Shown here: positions 37,205 through 49,844 of the stretch, piece by piece | Layout of the letters: every line of letters starts with the position of its first letter | Position numbering within the stretch: the first letter of the stretch is position 1 | Notes under the pieces: model-generated | Told to the model about the DNA's origin: nothing | What the model saw: only the letters and a program-made list of their open reading frames with translations | Databases searched by the model: none | Position numbers and translations under genes: made by a program | Source of the DNA: Malus domestica | Lineage: Eukaryota > Streptophyta > Magnoliopsida > Rosales > Rosaceae | Direction of reading: 5' to 3' | Length of the DNA: 64,000 nt | NCBI RefSeq assembly: GCF_042453785.1 | Contig: NC_091665.1 | Location: forward strand, 26,956,501 to 27,020,500

Positions 37205-37690
37205 AGTGAGTCACGTGACGAGAGAGAGGTAGAGAGATGAGAATAAACACGTAGGTCATGATTGTGCCACAAATTTTGCCAACTTCTAGAAGTTGGCAAA
37301 AGTGATGATTTATATCTATAGAAGTTGGCAAAAGTGATGATTTATATCTTTCTCCTAACATGAGTCGTGCAACGAGAGAGACAAAAGAATATACTCATAG
37401 GTCGTGATTGTGCCTCAAATTTTGCCACCTTGCAGGAGTGGTCAAAAGTGATGGGGAAGTACCTATATCTTTCTTATAACCTAAGTCTCGTGATGGGAGA
37501 GAGATAGAGACAGGATAATATACTAATATGTTGTGATTGTGCCTTAAATTTTGCCACCTTTTAAGAGTTTGATGAGAATGCACTTATATTTATCTTATAA
37601 CGTGAGTCGCATGATGAGAAAGATAAAGATAAGATAATATACTTATAGTTCTTGATTGTGGCTCAATTTTTACCAACTCTTAGGAGTGGA
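37205..37690. repeat. Tandem repeat, four copies of a ~120-bp unit
   Basis: Units start near 37205, 37360, 37482 and 37602 with GTGAGTC(A/G)CGTGACGAGAG-like sequence and include ATTGTGCC-CAAATTTTGCCA and GTGATG...ATATCTTTCTT segments. The first unit is about 35 bp longer because TAGAAGTTGGCAAAAGTGAT is duplicated inside it. Units are diverged, so the array is old. Confidence 0.8.
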
Positions 37691-38090
37691 CAAATTAAAA
37701 GAAAAGATCATCGAACCTGCCAAAAAAAGGCAACCTATGTTATTCTGTTATATTGTAGAATAAAAAAGAGTATTGGGTTCGACATAATAGATCCAAACCG
37801 TAATTTATGGCACTTACCATTTTGTTTTCTTTGGAATCTGCCTATACTAGAATATGTCATATTACTGTTTTTACACATGTTTTGTTTTCAATTATAACAA
37901 CTCGATGATAGGCCCTTTTTCAATCCTTTTATTTTTTTTTTTAGCCTTTTGTTTATTGGTAAACTAGCCTCTTCGTGCATGTGAGAACACTTTTTATTGT
38001 CATTGGTGCTCTGCTTTTCTTAAAATATTTTATGTAAATCGAAACCACATGTCATATGATATCAAGGCTTTTTTATTAGGGAACTTTAAC
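37691..38090. other. Spacer, no gene seen
   Basis: AT-rich, with one short plus-strand ORF (37652-37897) lacking any domain. Nothing further recognised. Confidence 0.45.
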
Positions 38091-38205
38091 GAAAAGCATC
38101 CGGTACTGTTCATTTTAACGAAAAATCACATTTTTACACTAAAAAGTCAATCCTTGTACTATTCACTTTACCCTTTATTTTGTCCTTATCGTTAAAACTC
38201 AAAAA
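38091..38205. mobile_element. MITE, family A (copy 2)
   Basis: Reverse-orientation relative of the element at 14.30-14.45 kb: GGAACTTTAACGAAAAG, GTACTGTTCATTTTAACG, AAAATCACATTTTTAC, ending ATCGTTAAAACTC. No ORF. Confidence 0.6.
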
Positions 38206-38579
38206 TTTTGCAAATGACCGCCACACTGAGGGCATCCGCCCCTAGGCTTATACTAGCTCCGTCCTTGGGTATAACTCAAAATTTCTATTTAATTTTAAAT
38301 ATTTTTATATGATATTTGCTATGATTGAGATAAAGCATAAACAATTAGAAATATAATTGAAGAACAATGTGTTCCAACAATATTGTATATTGTATATGAA
38401 GGTGATTGGACTAAAAATTAAGTCATAGGTCCGAGTAATCAAGACCTTTGAATGGAGAGAGTTTTAGATTACCTGATGAGTAAAACATTAATATAATTCC
38501 AATTATTTTAGATTTTGTTGTTGTGATAACCATATTAATTATTTTCCAAATAATTGAAATTACTTGTGTAACAAACGAT

Positions 38580-38720
38580 ATTATCTACATTAAAGGGAAG
38601 GGGGCTAAGCCTCACAATGGGCTAGTAATAATGTAGGTCAAATTCGTCTTGGCGAGAATCGAACCAAAATCTCTCATTTACAACAAAAATGAATATCACT
38701 AAACCGTAATATTAAGTAAA
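38580..38720 (-). repeat. SINE-like repeat fragment (family S, copy 2)
   Basis: Shows GGGCTAAGCCTCACAATGGG, then the B-box-like GAGAATCGAACC (GGTTCGATTCTC on the minus strand), then CTCTCATTTACAAC and CTAAACCGTAATATTAAGT. It is the longest of three related copies in the window. Confidence 0.5.
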
Positions 38721-40854
38721 TGAATATAATCACTTTTAATTTGTGATTATTAATACAATCTGAATTAAGTTACGAAAGATTCGGAATGGTAGACTGTCGA
38801 TTGGATCAAAATAAAATATCTCAAAGCCACCTAATTGGGATTGCATGCCAACATTCTGTTGTTGCTTATTTAAACGAGGATTCTATGCAATCTTTTGGAT
38901 AAGGATTTTTTTTTTTTGGTCAGTAAAGTAAGGATGGGATTACATCAAGAGGTTTGCACGTCGTCCCTTATTAGCCTTGGGATAATTCACATGCAGAAAA
39001 TGAGTTTCAGAGAGGTGGTGCAATCAAAGATGCGTCGACAACTGATTATCCAAGGCCTGTTTAGCATGAGGTTCTACAACGTGAATCCTTTTAACTCAAT
39101 AAACAATTCAAAATTATCTCTACGAAAATGCTCGCTCTACGCGAAAATCACACTAAATATCCTAGCATTTTTCGCCAACATATTTTCAGTTCGAACAAGT
39201 AAACAACAATGTATAGACAATATGTGATATTTTCAGTTTAGACTAACAACCTGCAACATTTTTAGTTTGGACAAGTAAACAATAGTGTGTTGACAACCTG
39301 TGACATCTTCATTTTTGACTAACAACCTATGCCATCTTCAGTTTGGACTAACAATATTGGAGGGGTAGAACCAAACAATTCAGAAGCACCTTCAGTTCGG
39401 ATATGTGAAAACACTTAGTTGGTTATCTATCTAAAGTCTTGGCGTACGAAGAATTCTTCATTCTTTCGTCTCAAAAGGCCATCTCATTAGCTTCGGCGAA
39501 GTGAGGTGTTCTCCCCTTACCCCTTGTTTGGCACAACGAAAGTCGAACTTATTAGTGAACTTTGCAGTGATCTAGTAACCTTGTTTTCAGGTTCTGAAGT
39601 CGAAGGCTGAGACGTTTTCCTTCTTGGACCATAATTGCTTCGGTACAGAGTCAGCAGTGCATCCGACACAACCATCACCTCCATTCTACTCGCCCAACCA
39701 AGCTCAGTTGTGAGTTGTCACACTCGTATTCACAAGAAGAACGTAGTTAGCTCATAGTTACTCAGTTTACACGCTACTGAGGCTTTGTAATTTCTAGGGC
39801 CAAAGCATAAAGGAAGACAAATGCCATTTTATATCCACTAATCCATTGTATATAACATACACTTGTTTTCAACTGTATGTAACGTCCCCTATAATCTGCA
39901 TAAGAGTGTTTGGAACTGATTTTGCAAAGGGCCGCAATCGTATTTGAATAGACATAATTAGTCAAAACAAGAAAACTAGATTAATGAAAGAAAACTAATC
40001 CAATGACATTGGATGAGAAATAATTGAATGGCTCCGACTCCTAGTGGATGGACAAACTCTATAAAATCATCAAAACTGTCAAGTCTACTGCAGAAAATTG
40101 GAATTCAGATAAATTGATATTAATATTCAATTTCCTTTTAATCAACGGTTCATATTGCATGATGACAATCATTTACATCCAACGGTGAGGAGCGTTCGTG
40201 AAAGTGACGGAGTGACGTAGTTGATCAGAGCCTCAGGAACTGGGTCAGAATAGAATACGAACAGCCTAGCCTACCCAACCCTTCTCAAGCTCCCGCCCTT
40301 CTTTCGCCTTCATCATCACTTTCCTTGTACTCCCAATTTTTTATTCATATTTTTCCCAATTATTTCCTTCAATTCAATCAATTTGAATCCAAAACCCTAA
40401 ATCTGAATTCCTGATACCACTAAAAATTGGACCAAGGTTCTAGGGTTTCTCTGCTATTCCGAAAACCCTAATTAAAACTTGCCATTTTTGTCTCTTACTC
40501 CACTGGCTAAAGCTAAAGGTTGAATATTGCTGAAGATCCACAAGAGTTCACTTTCTCAGCGGAATAAGACTATGAGAGTCTTTGTGAAAGTCTATATCTT
40601 TCTGGGTCAGTCTTTCTTTTTCATAGATTTTTTACATATTTGTTAGAATTTACTTGAAATTTCAATTTTTTTCCCGCTAAGATTGTAGATGAACTTATTT
40701 ATGTATCAGTGATTCTGTATATGTATGTGTGTGTGTATCTATACATATACATAGATAATACCCATTTTATATTTCTACAGATTACAACAGTGTGAGGTTT
40801 GGGGCTTGAGATATTTCAATTGGAATTGATCTGAAACCGTTTGAAAATTTTGGC
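38721..40854. other. Repeat-derived spacer and FRS5 upstream region
   Basis: 39.18-39.36 kb holds a small diverged tandem repeat, listed separately. 39.5-39.75 kb reads like part of an LTR element (GTTCTGAAGTCGAAG-type sequence) but has no coding support. From about 40.2 kb the sequence should include the promoter and leader of the FRS5-like gene. A TTTCTACAG acceptor-like site at about 40.78 kb allows for a leader intron. A TG/TA microsatellite lies near 40.72-40.75 kb. Confidence 0.45.
39180..39355. repeat. Small diverged tandem repeat
   Basis: Blocks of the type TTTTCAGTTTGGAC(A)AGTAAACAA and GACTAACAACCTG(T)GACATCTTC alternate about four times with a period near 50 bp. No coding signal. 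Confidence 0.55.
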
Positions 40855-42005
40855 ATGGATAACGAGGTGATTGAGTTTGATATTGGGCTGGGAGGAGGGG
40901 GAGGCCGGGATGGGGAAGATGATTTTGTAGACATTGAGCATCCTGTCGATGATGAGGAAATGGTTGATAGTCCTCTTCTGGGGAGTGGCACTGGCAGTGG
41001 CAGTGGTATTGTTTTCGGTGGTGGAGGGAGTGGTGAAATTTACTTTCCTGAGGGGGATCTCTTGGACCTCGAGCCATATGACGGCATGGAATTTGAGTCC
41101 GAAGAGGCTGCCAAGGCCTTTTACAATTCGTATGCACGGCGTGTTGGGTTCAGTACTCGTGTCAGCTCCTCACGTCGTTCCAGGCGCGATGGAGCAATCA
41201 TACAGAGGCAGTTTGTTTGTGCTAAAGAGGGTTTCCGGAATTTGAATGAGAAGCGCACCAAGGATAGGGAGATTAAGCGCCCTCGGACTATCACTAGAGT
41301 AGGGTGCAAAGCATCCTTGTCTGTAAAGATGCAAGATTCGGGGAAATGGGTGGTGTCTGGTTTTGTTAAGGAGCATAATCATGAGTTGGTTCCGCCAGAT
41401 CAGGTGCATTGTCTTCGGTCTCATAGGCAAATATCCGGTCCTGCCAAGACATTGATTGATACCTTGCAGGCTGCTGGAATGGGTCCCAGGAGGATTATGT
41501 CAGCGCTGATTAAGGAATATGGTGGGATAAGCAAAGTCGGATTTACAGAGGTGGATTGTAGGAATTACATGAGGAATAATCGCCATAAGAGCTTAGATGG
41601 GGACATTCAGATGCTTTTGGATTACTTGAGACAAATGCAAGCTGATAACCACAACTTTTTCTATGCTGTGCAGGGCGATGACGATCAGTCCATGGGAAAT
41701 GTTATTTGGGCTGATCCAAAGGCAAGGATGAACTATAGTTATTTTGGTGATACTGTTACTTTTGACACTACCTACAGGTCTAACAGGTACCGTTTGCCCT
41801 TTGCACCTTTCACAGGGGTGAACCATCATGGTCAGCCTGTTTTGTTTGGTTGTGCCTTTCTGATAAATGAATCTGAAGCATCATTCGTTTGGCTGTTCAA
41901 AACATGGCTTATGGCAATGTCAGGCCGGCCCCCAGTGTCAATTACCACTGATCATGATCCTGTGATACAGTCAGCCATCACGCAGGTTTTCCCGCAGACC
42001 CGGCT

Positions 42006-42038
<33 letters not shown>

Positions 42039-43457
42039 TCAGGAGAAGCTATCCCATGTGTTTCTTAAACATCCAACCTTTGAAGCAGACTTTCACAAGT
42101 GTGTTAATTTGACTGAGTCCATAGAAGAATTTGAGTCTTACTGGTTGTCTCTTGTTGATAGATACAACCTCAGAGATCATGAATGGATTCAAATGGTATA
42201 CTCTGCTCGCAGGCAGTGGGTCCCTGTATATCTGCGGGACACTTTTTTTGCAGAAATGTCCATTACTCAGAGAAGCGACAGTATTAACTCATATTTTGAT
42301 GGATATGTGAATGCTTCAACAAATTTGAATCAGTTCTTTAAGCTTTATGAGAAAGCTCTAGAGAGTCGAAATGAGAAGGAAGTGAAAGCAGATTTTGAAA
42401 CTATGAACACTGCCCCAGTTTTGAAAACCCCATCTCCAATGGAAAAGCAAGCATCCGAGCTTTATACAAAAAAGATATTTATGAGGTTTCAAGAGGAGTT
42501 AGTTGGAACGCTAACTCTCACGGCATCTAAGGGTGATGATGATGGGGAGATCATCACATATCAAGTAGCAAAGTTTGGGGAGGACCATAAAGCATACTTT
42601 GTTAAGTTTAATGTTTTGGAGATGATGGCAGCTTGTAGTTGCCAGATGTTTGAGTTCTCAGGTCTTCTTTGCAGACATGTATTGGCAGTCTTTAGAGTGA
42701 CCAATGTGCTGACTCTCCCATCCCATTACATATTGAAACGATGGACTAGAAATGCCAAGAGCAGTGTCATGTTAGAAGAACGTTCTAGTGATGTATATAC
42801 CAATTATCTAGAATCTCATACTGTTCGGTTCAATACCCTACGTCACGAGGCCTTTAAATTTGTAGATGGAGCAAGGTCTTCAGAAACTTATGACATTGCA
42901 GTGGAAGCTTTGAAAGAAGCTGCAAAGAAAGTTGCTCATGCAACAAAGCATGAGGGGAAATCCATGGTCAATGGGCATGTCAGGGGGAACTTGGCTGGTG
43001 GGGCAAGTCAGGCAGCACGTTGTGCTAGTGGGGATCATGAAGGAAGTTCTGGCCAACACTTGTCTGAGGTTAGAGTCATTTTTCCGATTTTTTATTTATT
43101 TGATTACTTGTCTTAAGGCCTTAGCCTTTTTTTGTTACCTTTGATGGTGCGTTCCATGTTGACACAATCTTTCTTTGCTGATGTTTGTCTAATAGTTTGA
43201 CTAATGAAATGGTGTTTGACTGTTTGCATATACGATTTGTTCAAGCCTGCTGTAACTTTGTTGTTATGGGTGTTATTGTGTAGGATGATATGGACAAAAA
43301 AATTCGAGAACTTACGAATGAGCTGGAGTGCGCAAATCGGAAATGTGAAGTTTATCGGGCTAACCTGCTTTCAGTTTTGAAAGATATAGAGGATCATAAG
43401 TCACAATTGTCAATTAAAGTACAAAACATTAAAATTGGCATGAAAGACGGCCTATAG
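40855..43457 (+). CDS. FRS5: FAR1-related sequence 5-like protein
   Basis: Domesticated Mutator-like transposase of the FHY3/FAR1 family; members bind DNA and regulate transcription in light and other signalling. Exons 40855-43068 and 43284-43457 (GT-AG, phase 0) give 795 residues, close to Arabidopsis FRS5. Residues 1-70 are acidic and Gly-rich. The FAR1 DNA-binding region spans about 73-180 (PYDGMEFESEEAAKAFYNSY, then the zinc ligands C122, C151 and the HNH at 174-176). The MULE transposase-derived core lies around 290-390 (TFDTTYRSNRYRLPF, VNHHGQPVLFGCA). A SWIM zinc finger (CSCQMFEFSGLLCRH) is near 592-607. The second exon encodes a charged helical tail (IRELTNELECANRKCEVYRA). Start chosen at MDNEVIEFDIG, which fits the family. 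There are no terminal repeats or mobility signs, so this is a host gene. An FRS9-like relative lies 6.4 kb downstream on the same strand. Confidence 0.93.
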
Positions 43458-45387
43458 AGGTGCAATACAGTCTCATGTACTTATCTTTTATTTTTTGACT
43501 GCTTTTTAGTCAGTGTACTTTCACAATGCTCTTTGGATAAGGCTGTTCCTTCACTTATGATGGGTGTAGAAATTGGAAATCTGTGAATGTTGTTCTATGT
43601 TGAAATAGAATTTATGTAGATGTATAATACTATGCATTTATAGTTGTAGAATCCAAAATCTATGCAGATACTTGATAGTTGGCCTTGTGTCTGACATCAA
43701 TTGGAAAATAACCTCAACTTATGTGGGAAATTGGCAGGGTCCATGTTGTAGATCATGGATCTTGGCTGCGGATTTGACTCGATACAGGCTTGATACCTCA
43801 TGTGTAAATCTTGTATTGGCAGATTTGTTAGACTTGTTTTCTTTTTATTATTAGTTAATAGTTATGTTATTTTAAACCGATTTATACTTTTCTGACATTT
43901 TATGGATTGTGAATCTTGTGATGTTCTAGTCTGCAACAGTAACTTTTCGGGAGGAAAAATCATTGTATGAATGCTTGCACAAGAAGACAGGCGTGAGAGC
44001 CGAAAGGTTCATCGGGGTATGGATGTTTAGCAATTGAAATTGTTTGGTAGCTGTTTTCTCATTGTGTGTGTATTTATATATTTTCATTTGTTGATTGGTT
44101 GCAGTCGAAGGTAATAATCAGATGTTATTTTCTGTGCCTGTCGAATAACACCTTCAATTCTAAGTTTTCGTATAAGCTTGTTGGTAAATTCATCCTTGAT
44201 TTGACAAGTCATCTTCTACTCATCCTTGCAAATTGGCTGAACAGAACCTATTAACTGCGGTTTCTGTTAGGAAGGTTAATACAGTTTCACTGGAGTGTAT
44301 CTGCACCAACACTTTGTTTACTTTTCGTGCTTCGATCTATAGGCTTTTGTTGCCCCGTTTCTTCGGTAGTGATTACATGTGTATACAATTTCGCTGGTTA
44401 AGCTTATTTGGAGTTTACTGATTCCCATTTTATTGGCATTGAAAGCAATACTGTGTAGTATGACACCGAAACTGAAAGCTTGAGTTCGGGTGACGGGGAA
44501 AGTGGGGATGTAATGTTATGTTCTTCCGAGCCTTTGTCGGAGCGAGTTATGTAATGTGATATTCTTGTGTTGTGTATACACTTTGTAGGATATGATTTTC
44601 CTAAGTAGAGTTCAATCTACGATTCGGATGATCGTCAGTCGTAATCGTCAATGGTAGTTAATTGTGAATTTATGCGGGACCACCCAATCAACGACTAACA
44701 ATCCTTCACACGAGCGATTGATACTTTTCTGGCCCCAAGTGTTTTAGATTCTTGTGTGATTTGAGCACCTAACATATGACTGGCAAATTTAACTCTAGTT
44801 GTGTGAGTTGCTTTTCCATAACACACATCATAGCTGAAACTGAAAAAACAAATTGAAGAAATGGAAAGAATCGACCTTGTTGGAGTTGAGATGCTTTCAA
44901 GAAATCAAAATATGAGGATGAGGATTTTCCCCTCTAAAAATCTCGAGGGGGTTCGAACAATTTTGAGAGAGAATTTTGGATGAAGCCGTTATTTGGCCGG
45001 GCATTTAGGGTAAGTCACTAAAAAGTTGTCATGTTGACACGAGTGGAGCAAGGTTTGAGAGAGAGGTCCCAAGACAGGAACCCACTGACCCACTTTCCAT
45101 GATGAAGTTTTTTCTCCTGTTTGAGAAGGAGAAACATATGGATCCCCTCTAGTCGTCATCCGACGTTCATGCGCCACAAAACACAAAATTAAGGACTCTT
45201 AGTTTCGACATGCCCCAACTTCGTACTAGCAGACACCTGAATGTGACAAAATCATTTTACGCTTGATGTCATGAGAGCCAAAATATTACAGGTTAATTCT
45301 ATAAAAAATTCAACAAAATTTCTCCTGTTTTTATACAAATGACCGTCTTTTACCCTGCATGAAAATAACAAATCTGGGTGGGAGTGT
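43458..45387. other. FRS5 3' region and spacer
   Basis: The first kilobase or so is probably 3' UTR or downstream flank of the FRS5-like gene. No further gene recognised. Short ORFs have no domains. Confidence 0.5.
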
Positions 45388-45396
45388 GTCCCCAAG

Positions 45397-45600
45397 GGAA
45401 AAGGTTCCTTGCCGGATCATTTTCCTAGAGATTCAGGGGATCTTGTAATCATGTTCGTTCATTATACATCATATTGTTAGGTACTATTTATATTTAATTT
45501 TAAATTTAAAATAATTTCTGATCGCATGATGTACGATGAACGGATATGATTACGGGATCCCCTGATCCTTCGGAAAAGTAATGGGCGAGGATCCTTTTCC
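45397..45600. mobile_element. MITE, Mutator-like, 9-bp target duplication
   Basis: 204 bp. The left end GGAAAAGGTTCCTTGCC and the reverse complement of the right end GGAAAAGGATCCTCGCC begin inverted repeats that extend about 85 bp on each side (including AGGGGATC, GTAATCAT and GTTCAT blocks). A perfect 9-bp duplication GTCCCCAAG flanks it (45388-45396, 45601-45609). A 9-bp duplication with long inverted repeats is typical of the Mutator superfamily. No ORF. Confidence 0.9.
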
Positions 45601-45609
45601 GTCCCCAAG

Positions 45610-47662
45610 GCCCACATGTGGCTCAGCTTGTGGTGGTACCGTTTAGGTTGTGCCGCGTGGAAGAGTTTACCCTCAAGATTGGCAATGGATACCCATGAAT
45701 AGTCCAGCATCACCATCACCTCCTCAATTACACAGAACTAACAACTAATGCGTGCTCATGTAGGCCTAATGGGGTTTAAAATGAGAAAAGACTTATTTTT
45801 AGTTACGATTCCTGAACTTTTCATTAATTTTCACTTTAACCCTTATTTTTTATATTGACTCACTTTATTACATGCATTTTTCTTCCGTATCTTATTTTAC
45901 CTCAATATTTTATATTGTCGCATTTTAATACCTGCACTCTTTCTTAATGTCATACTTTACCCTATTTCCTCAAATAAGTTAAAAAGAGCTGTTAATTGTG
46001 CTAACATGGCATGGACAATTTAGCCTTTTCAACTATGTTAGTGCGAACAATGAGTGCATGGATGTGGGTTAAACTCAAACTAGGGTTTGATGTCTTCATA
46101 TTAAGAAACAGAAAGCAGAGGAAAACAATAGAGGTAGAGATTCTCCCTAAGAATCTTTACAACAGGATCTGAAAACATTGAAATTGATTCGCGAATCTTG
46201 AAATGCAACCTTCTCTTCTTATACCTCAACCTTTTCTTCTGATGTTTTATTATTTTAATTTGGAGAAATCAATTCTTAGTTTGAGTTTAACCCATCTCTC
46301 ATTTGTTGGAGTATACCCGAAAAGCAATTGACGTGGCAACACGTAATTGGTTATTCGTGGCAACCCAATGTCTAGTCATCGACGAAAAAGGCAAATGAGA
46401 AAATTCGTCAATCGAGCACGTGGCCTAATAGCGGATTAGGAAAGTTCGTTGTTGATTAGGATGAGTCCAAGGAATACCTTGAATTGTAGGAACAATATTG
46501 CAAATAAGTTCCAATCCTAAGATACGTACCCTACGAATCTTAAGTCTTAAACTATGTTCCTAGCCATAAGATGATTGATAGGACTATTGAACGTCTGCAA
46601 ATTTCGGTTTATGTCGTATTTAGTAGTAAGTCTCAGACTAAGCATGTGGTGACATGGAATAGACATAAAGGCGACTATAAGATTGTGTTCACTGAACATT
46701 GACCAACCATAGAAGTGCATAATTGGAAGGTTACCTACTTGTCAATTGTATCACAATTATGAGTTGTGGATGCAACTAGTTCTTATACCTGAGGCATCAT
46801 TAGTTATCTCATGTTAGTAAATGTGATATTTGGCCTCACCTTGAAGCTCTTAAACGATAACAGACCCTTTAGTGTGAGAATCATGATCATATGCATTAAT
46901 ATGGAATATGTGAATGCACAACAAGGAATCTACCACCTTTTATGTAATCATGAAGGAAGATATTGTTGAAGCCCCTCAACGATCTATCTCCATAAATCTT
47001 TGGTCAAAACAACGTACATGATTCTATGTAGAGTTTGACAATAGTTCCATACTCTATAATATATGGTCGGAATATAGTAGACTAAGGAACATAATTGCAT
47101 TGTAACATAACTAAGGTTCTAAATATTTGTTGTATAAATTCAAACATATTCTAACTAATCTAGGTAGTCGATAATCACTGCTAGATGTTACTATTCGGTT
47201 TGTGGATATTCCTACAAGGTTGAATTAGAATGATTTCTAATTATGTAAAATTAGATTATTAAATTAACCAAATTATCCACTGCCAACATTAGTGCAAACT
47301 TACAAGGTCACACACAATATCATGATATTGAAAGATAAAATTGGTGAATACTGAATTTAATAAAATTTGTTTATATTATATGTTTTAATTTATATTTGAT
47401 TAATTGGTTGGAACTTCTATTTGTCATTAGTTGTTTGAACTAAAATAAAATAAGGACTCATTCTAAAAGAAATACCAGATTAATTCAATAAATAAAATAT
47501 GAGAGAAGCGGCCTAATGCTCAGTTGCAAAGGGCGGTGCGGCAAGCCCAAGAAAAGGTCTGCTAGGGCTTACGCGCACATGTGGTGTTTAGGAAGAGCGC
47601 ATATGGTAAAGTGGAACACGAATGAATAGTCCATATGGTAAAGTGAGACAATATAGATAAAA
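45610..47662. other. Spacer, probable decayed LTR-element DNA
   Basis: No gene recognised. 46.3-47.2 kb has an unusual, fairly balanced composition and phrases that resemble non-coding parts of copia elements on the minus strand, starting with TGTTGGAGTATACCCGAAAA near 46.3 kb. I could not find protein domains or paired ends, so this is only a suspicion. Confidence 0.35.
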
Positions 47663-47965
47663 TGTTGAAAATGAATCCCATATTGATAAGAGGAAGGACA
47701 TTGTATGTGCTTATATATAGTTGGGCTAGTCCTCATATTGCCAACTGGTTTTATGGTGGAACCTCAACTTCTTCATGGTATCAGAGCAGGTTGTCTCACG
47801 TGTGAAGCCCAATTGCCATGCGTGCTCCACGTCACCTGAGTTGTGTTGTCCACGTGTTAGGCTTAAAAATTCACCAAACGTGAGGGGTGTGTTGAAAATG
47901 AATTCCACATTGATGAGAGGAAAAACCTTGCATGTGCTTATAAATAGTTGGGTTACCCCTAATAG
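47663..47965 (+). mobile_element. TRIM (miniature LTR retrotransposon, fossil)
   Basis: A small element with its characteristic parts: left terminal repeat from 47663 (TGTTGAAAATGAATCC), a primer-binding site TGGTATCAGAGC at 47776-47787 complementary to initiator-methionine tRNA, a short non-coding interior, a purine tract at 47880-47889, and a right terminal repeat from 47890 (TGTTGAAAATGAATTCC). The right repeat is recognisable to about 47965 and then fades. It carries no coding capacity, as is normal for TRIMs. The terminal repeats differ noticeably, so the copy is old. Confidence 0.88.
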
Positions 47966-49844
47966 ATTATAAGTTCAATATATGTACATGATAGTCAAGA
48001 ACTTTTTATACAAGTGAAGAAAAGCCGCTAGATCGTAATATTAAACGACTTTTTATATAATTTTAAAATAGCATTTTGAAAAACCCTACTCATGAATCCA
48101 TGTAAAAAAAGAAGAAGAAGGGTATATCACTAGAGTGAAGTGTTGATTTAGTTCTTGAACTATCACGTTAGTGAAAATTAGGTTTCTGAATTATTTTTTC
48201 GGTAAAATAAGTTCCTAAATTTATTAGAAGATGCTAATTTCATCCTTACTACTCTATTCAAAGCTATTTTATCCAATTTTTCGTCAACTTAAGTCAATTG
48301 ACACACTTTAGAGTGTAATACCGTCATTTTCTCGCCTATAAGCATTTAACATTTCATATAAGTTGCGAATCTAACGTCTAATTTACTCTCTGAAGTTAAC
48401 TTACACTATTTCTTATGAAAACCACCAATTTACCCTCCAAAGTTAACTTCATACATTATTTATTTATGAAAAACTACCAATTTACCCTGCAATATGTATC
48501 ATATGCAAGTAAATCGACTTAAATTGACAGAAAATTGAATATAAATATAGTAGCTTCTAAACAAAATTGTTTAAGAACTTAATTTTTTACTTAGGTGATG
48601 ATTTAAAGATTAAATTAGCAGCACACCCATATAGTGATTCAATAGGGTCGGGTTTTGCTTCGAAAGTCGTTTCAATTCATCCAAATAAAAGGGGGAGAGC
48701 GTGTACCCGGGCCTCTCCATCACTCTCAACTCTCAAGTCTCAAGAAACACAATCGCCGGAGGACGACGGCGATCGGGACTTGCCTTTGATTTTGACGAAG
48801 GCCCACTACTCCTTCCAAGTAGCAGAACTCGATAGCAGTTTCGGGTAAGTCTCAGTTGCACACTACATATAATTTTGCTTCAATTTGTTCATCTTCCTCC
48901 AGATTTCTCTGCATTTTTTTTGAAGCCCAATGATTTAAAAATCAAATTTATGTGTAAATTGATCAGTGTGGGCGTGGACACCCAATTAGTTGCAGGCTTT
49001 CCGCTTCCTAAAGGCTAAAGCATCTTTCTTTTAACTACCCAACTGCTTATTTTCACCAAATTTACAGTTTCTTCTCTGTGCTGTGAAACAGTTTTCGGGT
49101 TGGTGTTAACTGGTAAAGATTTTACTTTTCCTGTTTTAGTAACTGTAATGTTAATGATGTTGGTTGAAGGCAATTTCAAAGTTTGGGACTGTTTATAGAG
49201 TGTTTTGAAGTTTCCTGATCGCTGGGGAAAAAAACAAAAAAAAACCATGCTTAAGAGTAAATTGATTAAATTCTGACAAAAAATGGTTGATTTTATAATT
49301 TTACATATGTGTGTGTGTGTATATCCAGCTTTAATACCGCATCCGTGCACTGACAGTTGAAAACTAGCTTGAATTCTAAGTGGAGCTGTTATTGACACTA
49401 AAAATTTCACAATGCACTCCCACCTAGTGAAAGAAAATAATAGAGTGAGCCAGGGAGGAGTGCTAATAACAATTCCCAACTTCTAAATACGTTAAGGTTG
49501 CAAATTCAGGCCGGTGGGGCCTTTTTACAGCCAATATAAATTTTACTATGCAATCGTGGCATTTTCTACTGAATAAAGCTAATGACTTTCTTGTAAGAAT
49601 TTTTTTAGTGATGGAAAACTTTTGCAATGTCCGGATGAGTCTGGTCATGATGATGGCGGTGAGGATTATCATTTAATTTTGGTGAAACTGCACTGATCGT
49701 AGCAGAATACAGTGCTTTAGTTTTAGTTTGAAGTTTTGAACCTTGTTTTGTGTGAGTTACCTGCCGTGTTTAACCATAGACTTTGCTGGAACCATTTCTG
49801 ACTCTTTTTCTTCCTTCTTGATTACAGATAAATTTAGAAGTTAC
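47966..49844. other. FRS9 upstream region with probable leader exon
   Basis: A third family-S SINE-like scrap lies near 48.0-48.05 kb. A strong donor (GG/GTAAGT) at 48845 and an acceptor TTGATTACAG ending at 49827 suggest a non-coding leader exon ending at 48844 and a 983-bp leader intron for the FRS9-like gene. An ORF over 48567-48848 has no known domain. A GT microsatellite lies near 49304-49320. No FAR1 DNA-binding domain is encoded anywhere in this stretch. Confidence 0.5.
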
